From NCBI RefSeq assembly GCF_001632365.1, contig NW_024468510.1:1844441-1908440 (forward strand): a stretch of DNA of 64,000 nt, written 5' to 3'. Positions 11,205 through 23,419 of this stretch are shown here, piece by piece (position 1 is the first letter of the stretch; each line of letters starts with the position of its first letter). A program made the position numbers and the translations under genes. Source of the DNA: Laetiporus sulphureus 93-53. Lineage: Eukaryota; Basidiomycota; Agaricomycetes; Polyporales; Laetiporaceae. The notes under the pieces are model-generated. The model was not told the DNA's origin and searched no databases. It saw only the letters and a list, made by a program, of their open reading frames with translations.

Positions 11205-14200
11205 TCAAGCAGTGGCCCAAGGAGACACCGATTCGTCGAGCATGATTCCGCTGATGCGGTTGTACACCGCTTGCGGGAATTTTCTATGCAGCACGCAGTG
11301 TCAACGAATGAGAGAGCTTCGTTGAATGTTGATGGAGACAGACCTAGCTTGTGCTCTTTCTAGGAGCGCGACAGCGTGATCGCGATTGCCATTGCCTAGC
11401 TCCGCGCGAACCATGGTTTCCCATGTTGAAGGCTGTCAATATAACAAATCAGACACTGATACTTCGTCAAATGACAGCACTATTCACCTCGCGATATACC
11501 GGGGCGCTGACGGGTACATTTTCAGTAACGGTGGCTTCGCTATCATGAGGAGCATGATTATGAGGCGCTGCAACACCTTCCGGAGGGTCGGCCAAGTTCT
11601 CAAAGATATCCCTTGCACGAGCGATGTCCCCAACAGACGCATATCCCCTGATCAGCAAATTAGCAATATACGCAGTCATATGGATCCCGTTCGACGTGAG
11701 GCGTTCGATGTAGGTAGGTAAGAGGTCCGTGCGGCGGAGTGTCACCAGGACATTGATGAGCGCCTCAAACACGACTGCGTCAGGCAGCACCGCGCCTGTG
11801 CGTTTTGTGGAAGGATGGTTCGCGATTGAGTCGAATACCGCGAGCGCGCGGTCAAGGTTTTTTTGTACACAGCCATAAGAGTTGATCAGCGATGCCCAAT
11901 GCGTGCCCTGTACGAGAGGCTTAGGTCCGGAGACGACGATTTCGAACACATCTTCCATTGCCTGGGCATCGACTGGCTCAATTGTGCCGTATGCATCCAT
12001 CAAGAGCTGAGGGGTATCACGTCAGTTTGAGCAGTCACTGTATGCGGAAAGGTGCGAACCTTGTACGTATGCGCGGTGGGGGTGACATGGGCGTCGAGCA
12101 TGGCTTTGTAAAAGGCAAGGACGCGAGCGCGATCGGGCTTGGTGTGCGTGTAAAGCTGCATCATCGTGTTGTATGGTGGCACCCTAGGCCTAAAGTTCCG
12201 CATCTGAACCATTTCCGCAAATAGCGTCTCCGCCGAAGTGGCGTCGCCCACTCGACAACACGCAGCGATCACCGCGCCATACGTCACCGACGTTGGCCAC
12301 ACCTGCTTCGCCTTCATCTCCTGGAACAGCGCAATCGCGTTGTCCGCCCTCCTCGCCTTCGCCAGCTTCGAAATGATAGTGTTGTACAGGAAAATATTCG
12401 GCTGCACGCCACGCGAGAGAGCCTCCTGGAATAGTGCCGTCGCGTTCTCTGCGTCATCCGTCGTGTCCTTAACATTATGGATCAGTGCGCCGTATGCGTC
12501 TGGGGACGGCGTCCCACCCTGCTCGAGAATGCGCATCCGGTGCACGTGCGCCGCGTCGATGTCGCCTGAATGCGCGAGCCCAATGACCATGTGGTCCTCG
12601 ATAAGGAACCATCCAAGTGACTGCCACTGCTTGGTCTCCTCCATGGATGCCAGCACCATCTGCGCGTCGCGGTATATTCTTTGCATCTTCTCCATCTCAC
12701 CTTGCCGCCCGAGCGCGCTGATGAGGCGGGCCATCACCTCGGGTCGCGGATAAACTCCTGCCTTTGTGCCCATCTCGTAGCGCACATACGCCTGCAGGGG
12801 CGAAACGTGCGCGTTGAAAGGGAAGAATTCGTCTACGAACTTGCTGTGCCCAACGTCGATACGCACGTGTGCAAAGGAATCCTCGGCCGGCGTGAAGTCC
12901 TCTGACAATTGTGGTTCCGCATTGACTCTCGGGCTAAAGTTGCTGATTGAATTGAGGATAGTTTGCAATTGGTTTTCGGTGTAACCCAAGCGTTGCTGGA
13001 TCTCAACAGGCTTGTTGGTCTCGAGCAAATCATGAACGATGCGGAGCTGCTGCCGGTTCTCGAGATCTGACATCTTATGGCCTTGCTGGAGCATGTCGTC
13101 GAGGATAGTCAACAACGGGATACCCTGCATCTCCTCAGGCTTAGCCGCGAGAGCGAACCAAAGTAGCACACGCCATTCCGTCAAAGTCAAGTCAGAGCGC
13201 GCAGCGACCCTGGACGCCGCATACGCTTGGAGGCAGTGTTGGCGAGCCGGAGCATAGTGGAGCGCGCTTATTGCATCAGATACGAGGCAGAGCTCCAACG
13301 CCTGCTTGAGCGAGACCGCATGTGAATGTTTTGGGAACAGGTCCATTATGAAGCGTTTCACGAATAGCCGAGCGGACTGCATCCTATACAGAGCGCCCTT
13401 TGATTCACTGTTCCCAACATCCGCTTGCTCCCGTCCCTTGCCAATCTCGAACTCGACGAACCGTTCGGCAAATTGAATCGCTTTGTCGACCTGCTCATAC
13501 TCCAAGTATTTTCTCGCGATTATGGTAGCCAGGGAGATTGAGGGATCGCTCTCCAGGAGAGAATTCAGGACGACGAGGTACTGATTGACAATGGTGTCGA
13601 CCACAAAGTCCAGAAGCGAGACGGCCTCCTCCTTATCCAGTTCCGGGTGAGTCAACAAGTAATATAGATTTGCTTGAACCATCGTGCTGCGCTCGCCCTC
13701 CAACAAAGCGAAGTTATCAACTGGCGTGAGCTCAAAAAAGCGTCCAAGAAGCCGGTTCATATCCTGCACCCGGCCGTTGTAAGCCAGTGCCTCCAGCATT
13801 GCCTGCCATGCCCTGAAGTCCGGCCGGCTGGGTGTCGTTGAGGGCTCGTACGGGTGACGAGGGCTGGTGTTCTGTTCCAAAAGCTTGTTAAACCATGATA
13901 GCGCCGTGTCCACCTCTCCAACCGTACAGAAGGCAGAGATAACCCGAAAGAACGTGGACGAAGCAGGTGGGGGGATATCTGCGACGTTGAGCGCCTCTCC
14001 TGCCTGCGAATCGAGCATCTGTTCCAGAAGACCAAGGGCCGCCGTGTGCTGTCCGCCCAAGATGTACGTCTTGATCATCGTATTCCACACCGCGATCCGG
14101 CCCGCACGCTCGCTGAAGGCCTTTGCCATATCCGGCATGCCGTCGACCCCGCTCTCCAGCGAAGATGTATCGATGCGGCCGGTCTTGCACGCATCTCTGA

Positions 14201-15684
14201 ATTCGTCGAAGATGTCCTTCGCACCTTGTATGTCGCCGACGTTTGCATAAACGGAGAGAAGATGATAGAAGATGTCTGCCGTGGGCTGGACGTCGCTCCG
14301 CCGCTCAAGGTGCCCAAAAACGTGAATTGCGGCGTCAACATTACTGTGGTACGCGCACGACTCGAGTAGCTGCCCGTACACATGGTACGGTAACTTTGCC
14401 TTCGTAATCGAACATGCCGTCTGGAAGAGCGTCATTGCAGATCGGAAGTTATTCTCCGCACGCAGGCCCGCGATGCGCTCCTCGTCCGCTATCTGCGCCG
14501 GGGAATGGCGAGCACCGAACGCTGCGCGCGATCGCATGCGGATCTCGATGCCCTGGATGGCTTTCCAGATCTCATGGTCACGGTCAGTGAGCGCGAAGAT
14601 GAGCGTCGTATACGTCCTGAAGTTGGGAAGAACCGACCGCGCCAACATTTCATTGTAGACGTCCAATATGCCTTGCAAGGACTCTCCAGGCTTTCGGGCA
14701 ATATGCAGGGCGTACAGTGCAGCATTGTATACAGCAGTAGGCGGAGCCGGGACGCGTTCACTTAGCTTACGGACTTCTTGCTGAACAAGCGATGTGCTCC
14801 AACGCTCTTTTTGAGACTGGACGAAGATTTCTGAGAGTGCCTGATCCGCCTCTGACGTCTCCTCCTCCCTGACTTCAGGTGGAGGTGTCGGCAGACCCGT
14901 GACCGTCAAGTCCACAGCAACTGCAGAGACCGAGGACGAATGAGGGGGAGATGGCGGAGGCGTCTGCAGATCCAGATATTCGCTAAGTTCGGCTGGAATG
15001 GATGCCGTAGATTCATAGCGGACAGACAGTTGATATGAGGATGGTTTGGGGAGCAGAAGTGCCGTTGCCTGGCTGGACAGCGTTGATGTACCAACAGCGC
15101 GATCCGTGAATAACTGCCGGGAACGAGAGTGAGGGTAAACGGTCCGCAACACGGCTAATTTCTTGGCGCGGTGCTCTTGAAGGACGAGCGAGGTGCTCTT
15201 TCTTCGCGGAGAAGGCTTGAAAGAGGCAGACGGACCTTCCTCCTGATCATCGCTGCGACTCTGCCCATTATCGTTTGTAGAGATCGGCTCGGCTTGCGTG
15301 ATTACGCGACCAACTCCCTGACAGACGACGAGGTAAGCTGAGGATTGCTATCAATTCCTGCCACGGCGATGGTAGACCAAGGCAGAATGGCAGCGGCAAA
15401 AGGCAGATAAGAATTAATCAGCATATATCACTCACCGTGTAGCCGGTGTATGGACGACTGCCAGCGTGATACTTGGCGCCTCCAGAACCCGTTCCATGGC
15501 TGTTCCAGCCCGAATTCGAGGATGACGCTCCATTCCACCCGCCTAGGTTTCCGCCAGCGGTGGGGGAGTTGGTCGAAGACTGGAGCTGGAGGACATTCCT
15601 GATAGTGTGTCCGGTCTGATTCTGGGCTGCGGCGACGGCACGGCTAGTATGGTGCAGAAGGGAATTTGCTACCTTTGGCAGCAT
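11205..15684 (-). CDS. Large pentatricopeptide repeat (PPR) protein, probably mitochondrial
   Basis: RNA-binding helical-repeat protein expected to act on mitochondrial transcripts. Five exons on the minus strand: 15684-15436, 15347-12060, 12006-11488, 11432-11344 and 11283-11205, giving 1407 residues. The N-terminus (MLPKVANSLLHHTSRAVAAA) is a typical mitochondrial targeting region, followed by Gly/Ser/Asn-rich low complexity. PPR motifs are spread over the protein, for example VYNAALYALHIARKPGE, PNFRTYTTLIFALTD, AVWNTMIKTYILGGQH, PNIFLYNTIISKLAKARRA, VTYGAVIAACCRVGDATS and VPPYNTMMQLYTHTKPDRA. The 3.3 kb second exon extends in frame to the acceptor at 15348, so a GTG at 15152 is not the start. 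The last two exons continue the protein (PSTWETMVRAEL, then FPQAVYNRISGIML) to a TGA at 11205. The RNA target is unknown. Confidence 0.88.
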
Positions 15685-16018
15685 CGTTAACCCGGGGTGC
15701 AAAGGGCCTCAGAAATGGCGAGGCGCCAAGGAGGGACGCAGCACCGGCAAGAGAGCAGCCAGGATGGGACCGTGGCTGTCGTGGTGTAAAGCAAAGGTAG
15801 TGGCAGTCGCGCAGAGAGAATTAACGAGCAGCCAAGTTGCCGCAGAGCTCACCCCATACCTCCGGCACCGCAATTTCGACTCGAATTAATTTCCCCCGGA
15901 TTGCCCCGTAGCCCTCTGATTTGGTCACATGACCACCTACTACCTCTTTTGGCAGTCGCCAATTCATTGCTGCCAGTGCCACCAACAGTGCTCATACCCC
16001 TCCACAAAAGCAGGTACC
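15685..16018. promoter_or_regulatory. Shared divergent promoter region, PPR gene / SmD1
   Basis: 334 bp between the two start codons. Motifs of CCAAT/ATTGG type are present near 15959-15964. No TATA box is obvious. The assignment rests on gene layout. Confidence 0.4.
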
Positions 16019-16512
16019 ATGAAGCTCGTACGGTGAGTCACGCAGTGGGATTTAAATGCTGAGGTTGTGTCGAGGGCTAAATATTGAAATGACATCCTTG
16101 GTACCAGGTTTTTGATGAAATTGAACAATGAGACGGTCACCATCGAGCTCAAGAATGGTTCTGTCGTGCACGGGACGATCACTGGTATGAGAGTGTGCGA
16201 TCTCTGCAGGAGGTGCACTGACTTCGTGTGCTGTTAGGTGTCGACATGCAGATGAACACGCACCTCAAGACCGTCAAGATGACGGCACGCAACCGCGAAC
16301 CGACCTCCCTCGACTCGCTGTCCATCCGCGGCAACAACATTCGCTACTTCGTCCTTCCCGACGCCCTCCCCCTAGACACTCTGCTGGTCGATGACGCGCC
16401 GAAACCTAAGAACAGGAAAAAGGACGAGGCAAGGGGCCGCGGGCGCGGAAGAGGCGGCGTGGACCGTGGGCGTGTCCGAGGACGGGGACGGGGAAGAGGA
16501 CGGGGCTTCTGA
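16019..16512 (+). CDS. SMD1: Small nuclear ribonucleoprotein Sm D1
   Basis: Core Sm protein of the heptameric ring on U1, U2, U4 and U5 snRNAs, required for snRNP assembly and pre-mRNA splicing in the nucleus. Three exons: 16019-16032, 16108-16184 and 16238-16512, giving 121 residues. Exon 1 has only 14 nt (Met-Lys-Leu-Val plus two bases). Sm motif 1 is [18 protein letters not shown] and [17 protein letters not shown]; Sm motif 2 is [15 protein letters not shown]. The C-terminus is an Arg/Gly repeat tail (RGRGRGRG type), the usual substrate of symmetric arginine dimethylation. Length and motifs match the family exactly. Confidence 0.96.
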
Positions 16513-16813
16513 TCGTGGCGTGGATGGGGTGGATATCCGTTCACTTTCATGTGCTTGGAGCGCGTGTTCGCCCACGCAAAAGAGGGAGCGTCGCCCCCTG
16601 CTAGTGTATCATACGTCCTTCTACTGCTGTTGTTTTTGGTCTGTACATCGCAATGCTCTCATGTGAACCACGGAGCTCTTGAGAGCTTTGTCGCATTTTT
16701 CAATCTTCTCGACACGATACACTGGTTTGTCCTCCGGCGAGGTCGCAGAACGTATCCAAAACACGAACGATAGACCGAGGTCAACGCGCATTTCGTCAGT
16801 TGAACTGAATGAG
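16513..16813. other. SmD1-AsnRS intergenic spacer
   Basis: About 300 bp in tandem orientation, covering the SmD1 3' UTR and the AsnRS promoter. The AsnRS frame stays open upstream of its first ATG back to about 16667, without an ATG. Confidence 0.4.
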
Positions 16814-18385
16814 ATGGTTCTGCCTCGGCTAAGGCCCACCTTCTCGCTGCCTCCCACCGTCCGGCAGCTTCTTTCGTCCCAAATTCCTTCTGGGTCGTCC
16901 GTGGAAGTGTCTGGTTGGGTCAAGTCAATTCGAAAACAAAAGAACATCGCCTTTGCAGTGATTACCGACGGGAGTTTAGAGCAAGGACTACAGGCTGTCT
17001 TTCCTGATGTTACCCAAGCCAAAGCGTACGTACTGCAATTTTCCGTCTCCCACAGAGCCCACGAGTGATGTACACCATTAAATTAACAGTCTAACAAACG
17101 GAGTGAGCGTGCGCCTAGGCGGCACAATCTCAGACAGCCCAGGGCGCGGGCAGGACAAGGAGCTGCAGGTCAGCTCCGTCGAGGTCGTAGGCGACTGCGA
17201 CTCAGCGGTGCGCACGGCTGCTTTCTTTCACTTATTCCTGCTGATCAACGCGCCGAAACAGACATATCCCATTCAAAAGAAAGCCTTGACGGTGGAGTAC
17301 CTGCGCGACCACTGCCACTTCCGCGCCCGTACAGATGCTATCGCGTCCATGCTCCGGCTACGAGACTCTGCATCGCGCTCTTTGCACCAATTTTTCGAGG
17401 TAGCACTCCTCTATCTCTCTCATGCCCGCACGTTTCTGACACAGCGCAGACGCACGGCTTCACCAACGTACACACGCCCATCCTCACCTCGAACGACTGC
17501 GAAGGCGCAGGAGAGACCTTCCGCATCGCGCCCACCTCCTCTCCCCTCACCTCCTCCTCACCCTCGCATGTTCAGCCCGAGTTCTTCGGCCACCCCGCAT
17601 ACCTGACCGTCTCCTCTCAGCTGCACCTCGAGGCGCTCGCCGCGTCGCTCTCGCGCGTGTACACCCTCTCTCCCTGCTTCCGCGCAGAGCGCTCCCAGAC
17701 CAACCGGCACCTCGCCGAGTTCTGGATGCTCGAGGCCGAGTGGGCGTTCACGCGTACCGTCGATGATATCTGTGCGCTCGTCGAGGCTGCCGTGCGCACC
17801 ACGCTCGCGGACTGCCGTGGCGCGTGTGAAGCTCTCGCGAAGCACAGCGAGCGGAAGGAGCTCCTGAACGAGCTTGATAGCGCACAAGAAAGCGTATGGG
17901 CCCGCATCAGCTACACGGACGCGGTGAAGGAGCTGGAGGCGCACCACGCCGCTGCGCGCACGTTCGTGTTTGAGCCTGCGTTGGGCAAGGCGCTACAGAG
18001 CGAGCACGAACGCTGGCTCGCAGAGGAGGTCGTGCGCGGTCCCGTGTTTGTGACGGACTATCCTGCGGAGCTCAAGCCGTTCTACATGCGCGCGAACGAT
18101 GACGGCCAGACCGTAGCGTGTTTCGACCTACTCATCCCACATTTGGGCGAGCTGGTCGGGGGATCTCTCCGCGAGGAGCGGTTGGATCTCCTCGAACGTG
18201 CGCTGGATCACCATAAACTGTCGAGGGAGGATTATGATTGGTATGTGGATTTGAGGAAGTTTGGAGGGGCGCCGCATGGTGGGTTCGGTATGGGATTCGA
18301 GCGGTTGATTAGCTGGATGGGCGGGATTGATAATGTACGAGAGTGTATCGCGATGCCGAGGTGGGCGGGGAGGATGCTGCTATAG
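16814..18385 (+). CDS. Asparaginyl-tRNA synthetase, probably mitochondrial (class II)
   Basis: Charges tRNA-Asn with asparagine. Four exons (16814-17025, 17090-17207, 17262-17399, 17450-18385) give 467 residues. An N-terminal OB-fold anticodon-binding domain (VEVSGWVKSIRKQKNIAFAV, then KELQVSSVEVVGDCD) is followed by the class II catalytic core: [27 protein letters not shown], motif 2 in FRAERSQTNRHLAEFWMLEAE, and motif 3 GGFGMGFERLISWM. RTNRHLAEFWMLE-type sequence separates AsnRS from AspRS. It lacks the long N-terminal extension of cytosolic fungal AsnRS and starts with a Pro/Leu/Arg-rich segment, so I infer a mitochondrial enzyme. The first in-frame ATG is 16814; the open frame upstream has no ATG. 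Confidence 0.9.
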
Positions 18386-18549
18386 CACGATGCTTGCTTT
18401 ATTGAACGCGATGGCCAGATAGAGTCAACACAGTACAGCCAATGTGCATATATTGGTTGTATGGGTTGACTGTATACAACATGAGTACAGACTATACAAT
18501 ACCAACACCATGTAGAAGCTCCTCTGAGGAGTCGAGCATGTAATAATCA

Positions 18550-20527
18550 TTAAGACCAGATCCCGGCGACTACTCTCGTCCTCCACTTTCGTACCACAAG
18601 CCCGACGCTAATCGGACCCACAATCGTGCACAACAGGATCGCCCAAATGCACACCAAGAATGCCTCTTCCCCGAGCAGCGCCTCGCCATCGCCGTTCCCC
18701 TGCCTTGCGATCTGCGCGATCAGCAGGCCGATCTCCCCGCGCGAGACCATCGCGAAGCCGAAGAACGCCGCAGGGTAGAGCGACGCGAGGACCGCGGTGC
18801 GGAGAGAGGTTCGGCACTCAGGCGCACGGGGGTGCGCAGGATGGGGAGGGGATTGCTTCCCGACTTGATCCCTGCCGGTGCAGATCGTCCATAGCATGAT
18901 GGGCAACCCGACCGCGAACTTGCAGAGGAACATAACCACGGCGAACATTACTCCGCGCCAGAGGACAGTCGGGTCCCATAGAGAAAGAAAGGGCTGGCAG
19001 GCGTGCCAAGTTGTGGCAAATTAACGTCTGATCATTTTCCACACAAAAGAAAACACTCACAATTGCATAACCGATGCTCGCAAAGAATAGCGGAGCAAAC
19101 ATGTGCTCTTGTAAGGGACTGATCATGCGCGAGAACACGGCTTCGAACGATAATGCTTCTGTCCGCTCCGTGTGACCCTCCGCACCTTCAGGCGGTCGAG
19201 CGATGTACGACAACGTCAGCCCGGCAACGTATGCCCCGAACAACATACTGCTTCCTGTATCTGAGGGGTACACATCCAGATGAGTTTGACACAAGAGGGA
19301 CACCGTATTTTTTATGCAATGTGCGACTTACAGTATGCAATCGCTGCAAATGCGCTGAGGACACCGACCATGATAGCTAACTTCACTGTGTCCGCATGTG
19401 CTTCCGTGCCCCAGTCACTCAGTCCCAGGCCGTCCTTCTTCTCATTCCGGAGGAATCCCGGAACCCAACCCCAACCTTTACCTTCACGCCGCGGAGCACA
19501 CCATCTTTCGCCGATGCCACAGAACCAGAATGCGGGACGAAGGATAAAGCGCGCAGCAAGAGGCGTGATGGTCGCTATAAGCAGGGAAGACAGCAGAGGC
19601 CGAATAACCGACCAGGCTAAGTGAGACGACTGTGTGGATGAACCGGATGTGCTCAGGACGGTGAGCGCAGGCATGAGTGCCGCGATGACCAAGCCAACAA
19701 CGTCATCTATAATCGCAGCGCTGATGAGCACTGTACCTATACGTGTCCGGTGGAGGGGCGTCGAGGACGGCGCAGGAGAGCTGGAGAGGTCTGCGACGGA
19801 ACACTGCTCCCCACAATCTGCAGTACATAAGAATGTTCTTGGGATAGGGTGGACAGGGCGTACCTAGCTCAACAACTTCTATTGTGTCCTCTACTTGAGA
19901 AGCAGTTTTCTTTCGAAGGGCGTCATGTGGAGCGGGGGGACTGCCTCTCTTGCTCACACTGTTCAAAGCTGCCAAGGTAGTGCCGAGGCTAGTCGAAGAT
20001 AGCGCAGCACCGGCAGCGAATGCTTCCAGCGGCGTATATCCGTAGGCAGTGGGAAGGAGGGCGAAGGAGAGAGCAATGGGGAGACCGATACCTGTCAACG
20101 CGCACAGGCACGAGAGGAACAGGTTGGACACGAGTAATGGGAGGTTGGTCGAGAGGCCACCTAGTAGTGCAACCGATGATAAGTCTCGTCTACAGTTACT
20201 GATTTCTTGAGCATAATACACACGGAACGATCCCGGTGTTGCAAAAGTACGCCACATTATGCAAGGACATATTCACAAACCTTCAAACACGATAAGAAGC
20301 AGTCCTAAGTATCCTAAGATGTTGAACGTCGTCTCCCATTCATACGACAGGATGTTTGCAAGAGGGGAGCCATAGACAATGCCCAAGCCAAGTTCTGCTA
20401 TGAGGCCAGCATACAGTAGGTAATCGCCTAAGATACGGACGACGTTCAGCAGGTACAGAAAAGAGGCCAAGACGAGGAGTCGGACAAGAGACGGCTCGGT
20501 AAAGGGGAATGAGCGGGATTCAGACAT
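18550..20527 (-). CDS. Monovalent cation/proton antiporter (Na+/H+ exchanger family)
   Basis: Integral membrane exchanger moving Na+ or K+ against H+; in fungi such proteins sit in the plasma membrane or endomembranes. Five exons on the minus strand (20527-20281, 20160-19864, 19736-19332, 19260-19061, 18993-18550) give 530 residues. About 11-12 hydrophobic helices are visible, including LGYLGLLLIVFEGGLSTN, the AAGAALSSTSLGTTLAAL helix, VLISAAIIDDVVGLVIAAL with the paired Asp expected of the ion-binding site, and AAFFGFAMVSRGEIGLLIAQ. A hydrophilic loop lies around residues 175-200 and again near 430-450. It converges on AsnRS with 164 bp between stops. It resembles CPA2-type fungal exchangers; transported ion and location are inferred. 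Confidence 0.87.
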
Positions 20528-20645
20528 TCAAAAAGAATTGCCAGCCACACGTCGAGCACGCGCGGTGGCCCAAGTCGATTGCCGCCCGCGATATGATCAG
20601 GCACTTGACGCTTCCAATTGAACAGCCCACAATGTCATTAGAATT

Positions 20646-23140
20646 TCAATCACTATCACTACTGCTCTCAGGCTCATTCGGGCGGTCATCGTCTGTCGAG
20701 CTCTCATCGTCACTCTCCTCGTCCTGCCGCTTCTTCACCGACCCACCCCGCATCAGCGCCATCTGCCCTGCCAAGGAGTCCTCCTCGGGATCTGAGATGT
20801 CGTCCTCCGCTGTGATGTCTTCAGAGTTCAACACCGACGCGTCGTCCACCTTCCACTGTATCGGTCACACAGTTCGTCAGTCAGGCCGACGATAGACAAA
20901 CAATCCAGTGACAAACCATGATGTCCCTCGAGACCTCCTCGCCCACGAACGTGTCACTAATCAGGTACATCCTCCAGTGGAACAATCCCGGGGTCTGCGG
21001 CCCTTGGAATTGCTGCTTGTAGAAACGATACTGCGGGCCGACCGGAATGTCCGCAATCTTAATGGGTGGGACAGCCAGCTTGTTAGACCTGACATCCGCG
21101 AGCACTGCCCACCATCCCGGTCGACGATTCTGGTATACATAATCAGGCCTGCTCAAAGACGCACATTCACATAGATACTCACTGCAGGCCAGTAGGGCGC
21201 ATGTGCCCAACTGATACTCGCTTGACCATCAGGAAGTTCCTCTGTATCCTTCTTACTCGCCAGGAACTCGTTCTCCCTTGCTTCCTCCGCCTTCCGGTCA
21301 GGCGCGGTACCATTCGCGCTTTTCTGTGCCGTCGGAGGCGATAAGCGCACCTTCAGGAGAAACGAAATGAACGCTGAAGGGGTGATGAACCGTTCTCCGA
21401 AGACCTTCAGCGACGCATCAAGAACCTCGACCTTCCCCCACTTCTCCGTGGCCTTTTTGATCTCCTCGACACGCTCATCTCCGTTCTTCTCGAGCGAGCT
21501 GATCAGATCCTCCATGTCACCTGCTTTCGGCGCGAGCTCCGCAGCCTCGGCCGGGCTGACACCAGGCAGCTGGGCAAGCTTGAGATTGTTCTGTCCAGGG
21601 ACCAGAGCTTGAGCGAGGTACGCGTGCAGCCGCATCACAGAAAGTGTGGGCTGTAACCAGTTGCGCGAGATACTGATGTTGAGCATGGAGTTAAGCAGAG
21701 TTGGTGTCTGCAGCAGCAACTCGGCCTGTTCTGCGTGAAAGTGAGTACCGCGCTACCTCAAGTGCGGATGGGACGTACCTGCACGTAAAGACGAACTAGT
21801 CACTGGAAGTCGCAAGAGGTGTGCATACAGCAGAATGAACGCTCTGCGCCGACTCTCATGCTCCCCAGGCATCACCTCTGCCAACTTCCTCAATTCATCC
21901 CACTTGCCATCGAGCTTCCCCTTGATCTTCTTCTCGAGATCCAACAGCTCGCCCTCTTGCTTGGCGGTGTTCGCGCTTGACCGTTCCCACTCAAATGCTT
22001 TCCCAAGAGACCCCACGACCTCGTCGATGCCGGAATCTTCGGTCAGACTCTTGAAAAATGCAGCCGCACTGCGAGCGTTGACACCGTCCTTCGTCTTTTG
22101 CCGGTTACCAAACCACCACTTGCCCTGCACAGAGGCCGCGAGTTATGTTAAGCGCTTGGCAATGCGTACACCAAGATGCATAAATACGTACCACCATGGA
22201 GGGCAATCCGATGCCAAAGATGAGCCCATATGCTCCAAGAACCCAGATGTTGTTCCCACTCTCGACAATCCACTTTGGCAGAGCGATACCCATAGAGATC
22301 TCTTGCCGCCCATCTGGGTGGCCGTACAGCTCCCAGTTCTTGCGAATCGTCTCGTCCGTTAATCTATATGGTTATATAAGCATTATCCCTTGAGCCCTAT
22401 GCAAGGGCTTGCCCCAGTCTCCCCAACGTCAGCAAGAACGAAGGACTTACGACTTATACGCTTTGGTGATCTCCACGAATTTGGCCTCAACAGCCTCTAT
22501 CGTGTCATTAATTCCTAGCTTCACTTTGTCTGGATGGCTACGGGGAAGAATTATCATGACAAGTTCGGTATCAAGAGACCGGACAACTCACAATTTCCGA
22601 GACAACTTCTTGTAATGAGACTTGATAGCCTTTAAGTCGACACCCTGGCAGCAAGCATGTTAGGACAATTCGGAACAACAGGGCCATAATGAGAATACAC
22701 ACACTACGCAGACCAAGTATCTCGAAGGGGTCATAAACCTTGTTCTCCACCTCTGTCGTGGCAGCCTTGTACGCCAGGTACCCTGCCACGGTCCACCCAA
22801 GAAGAAGAAATACAGTTCTGCAAGACGAATGAGGCAAGTAACGAGAGAAAGAGACTGTACTATACACTCACTTTCGTGTGATCTTCGGTTTCAAGAACGA
22901 TCCTCGTTCGCGCTTTCGTATGCTCGCCCGTCGTTCGACACATTGGATGCACTGGCAACCTGTTCTGACTTGCGGTTCTACAGGGTTGCGTCTCAGCACA
23001 TGCCAGTCAGCATAGAGTTTCAGATGCGTACTCGATCGTGAAAGAGACGCGAGAGTGATGGGAATCAGGATGATGGAGAGGCAGGTGAGGAGAAAGTATG
23101 CGGCCATGTTGCCGGCCTCGTCATAGTTGTAGTTGGCCAT
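20646..23140 (-). CDS. SEC63: SEC63, ER translocon J-protein
   Basis: Subunit of the Sec62/63 complex that recruits the ER Hsp70 to the Sec61 channel for post-translational import. Nine short introns interrupt the gene. Order: an N-terminal membrane helix (AAYFLLTCLSIILIPITLASL), a second (VFLLLGWTVAGYLAYKA), a lumenal J domain with YDPFEILGLRSGVDLKAIK and the catalytic HPDKVK reconstituted across an intron, a third helix (VLGAYGLIFGIGLPSMVGKWW), the cytosolic SEC63/Brl domain, and an acidic C-terminus (EDITAEDDISDPEEDS, ending in a Ser/Asp tail) that in the family contacts Sec62. The first intron removes a segment that would otherwise read through in frame; splicing at GTACGC restores a conserved Cys-containing stretch. 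It is tandem with the antiporter, 118 bp apart. Confidence 0.93.
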
Positions 23141-23419
23141 GGCGGCCTATACACACAAGATAGACAGATGCACTGGAATTATACTTGATACAGAGGGCAC
23201 GAGCAGGTAAGGAGAGGCGAGGAGACGAGCGGGGGCGGCGGGCGCGGAGGACACGTCGACGGAGGACAGAGAGTGAGGTGGCCACGCTAGCGCTCTCCGA
23301 TCCTTTGCGGTTCAGTGCCGTGGGAATACTCTGCCATTTCCGGGCGCCGTACTATTATATTTGAGCTTCACGCCACAAGCTCCTGGATTTATCACTCCCT
23401 CCGACTCTGGTGGCCCGGA
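23141..23419. promoter_or_regulatory. Shared divergent promoter region, SEC63 / coilin-like gene
   Basis: 279 bp between start codons, purine-rich on the plus strand around 23200-23270. Both promoters must lie here. No specific element is assigned. Confidence 0.35.

Noticed and set aside
12000..15152. PPR gene starting at a GTG at 15152 and ending near 12000
   Set aside because: The frame is open further upstream to an acceptor at 15348 and joins an exon with an ATG and a targeting peptide; at the other end a clear intron joins more PPR sequence.
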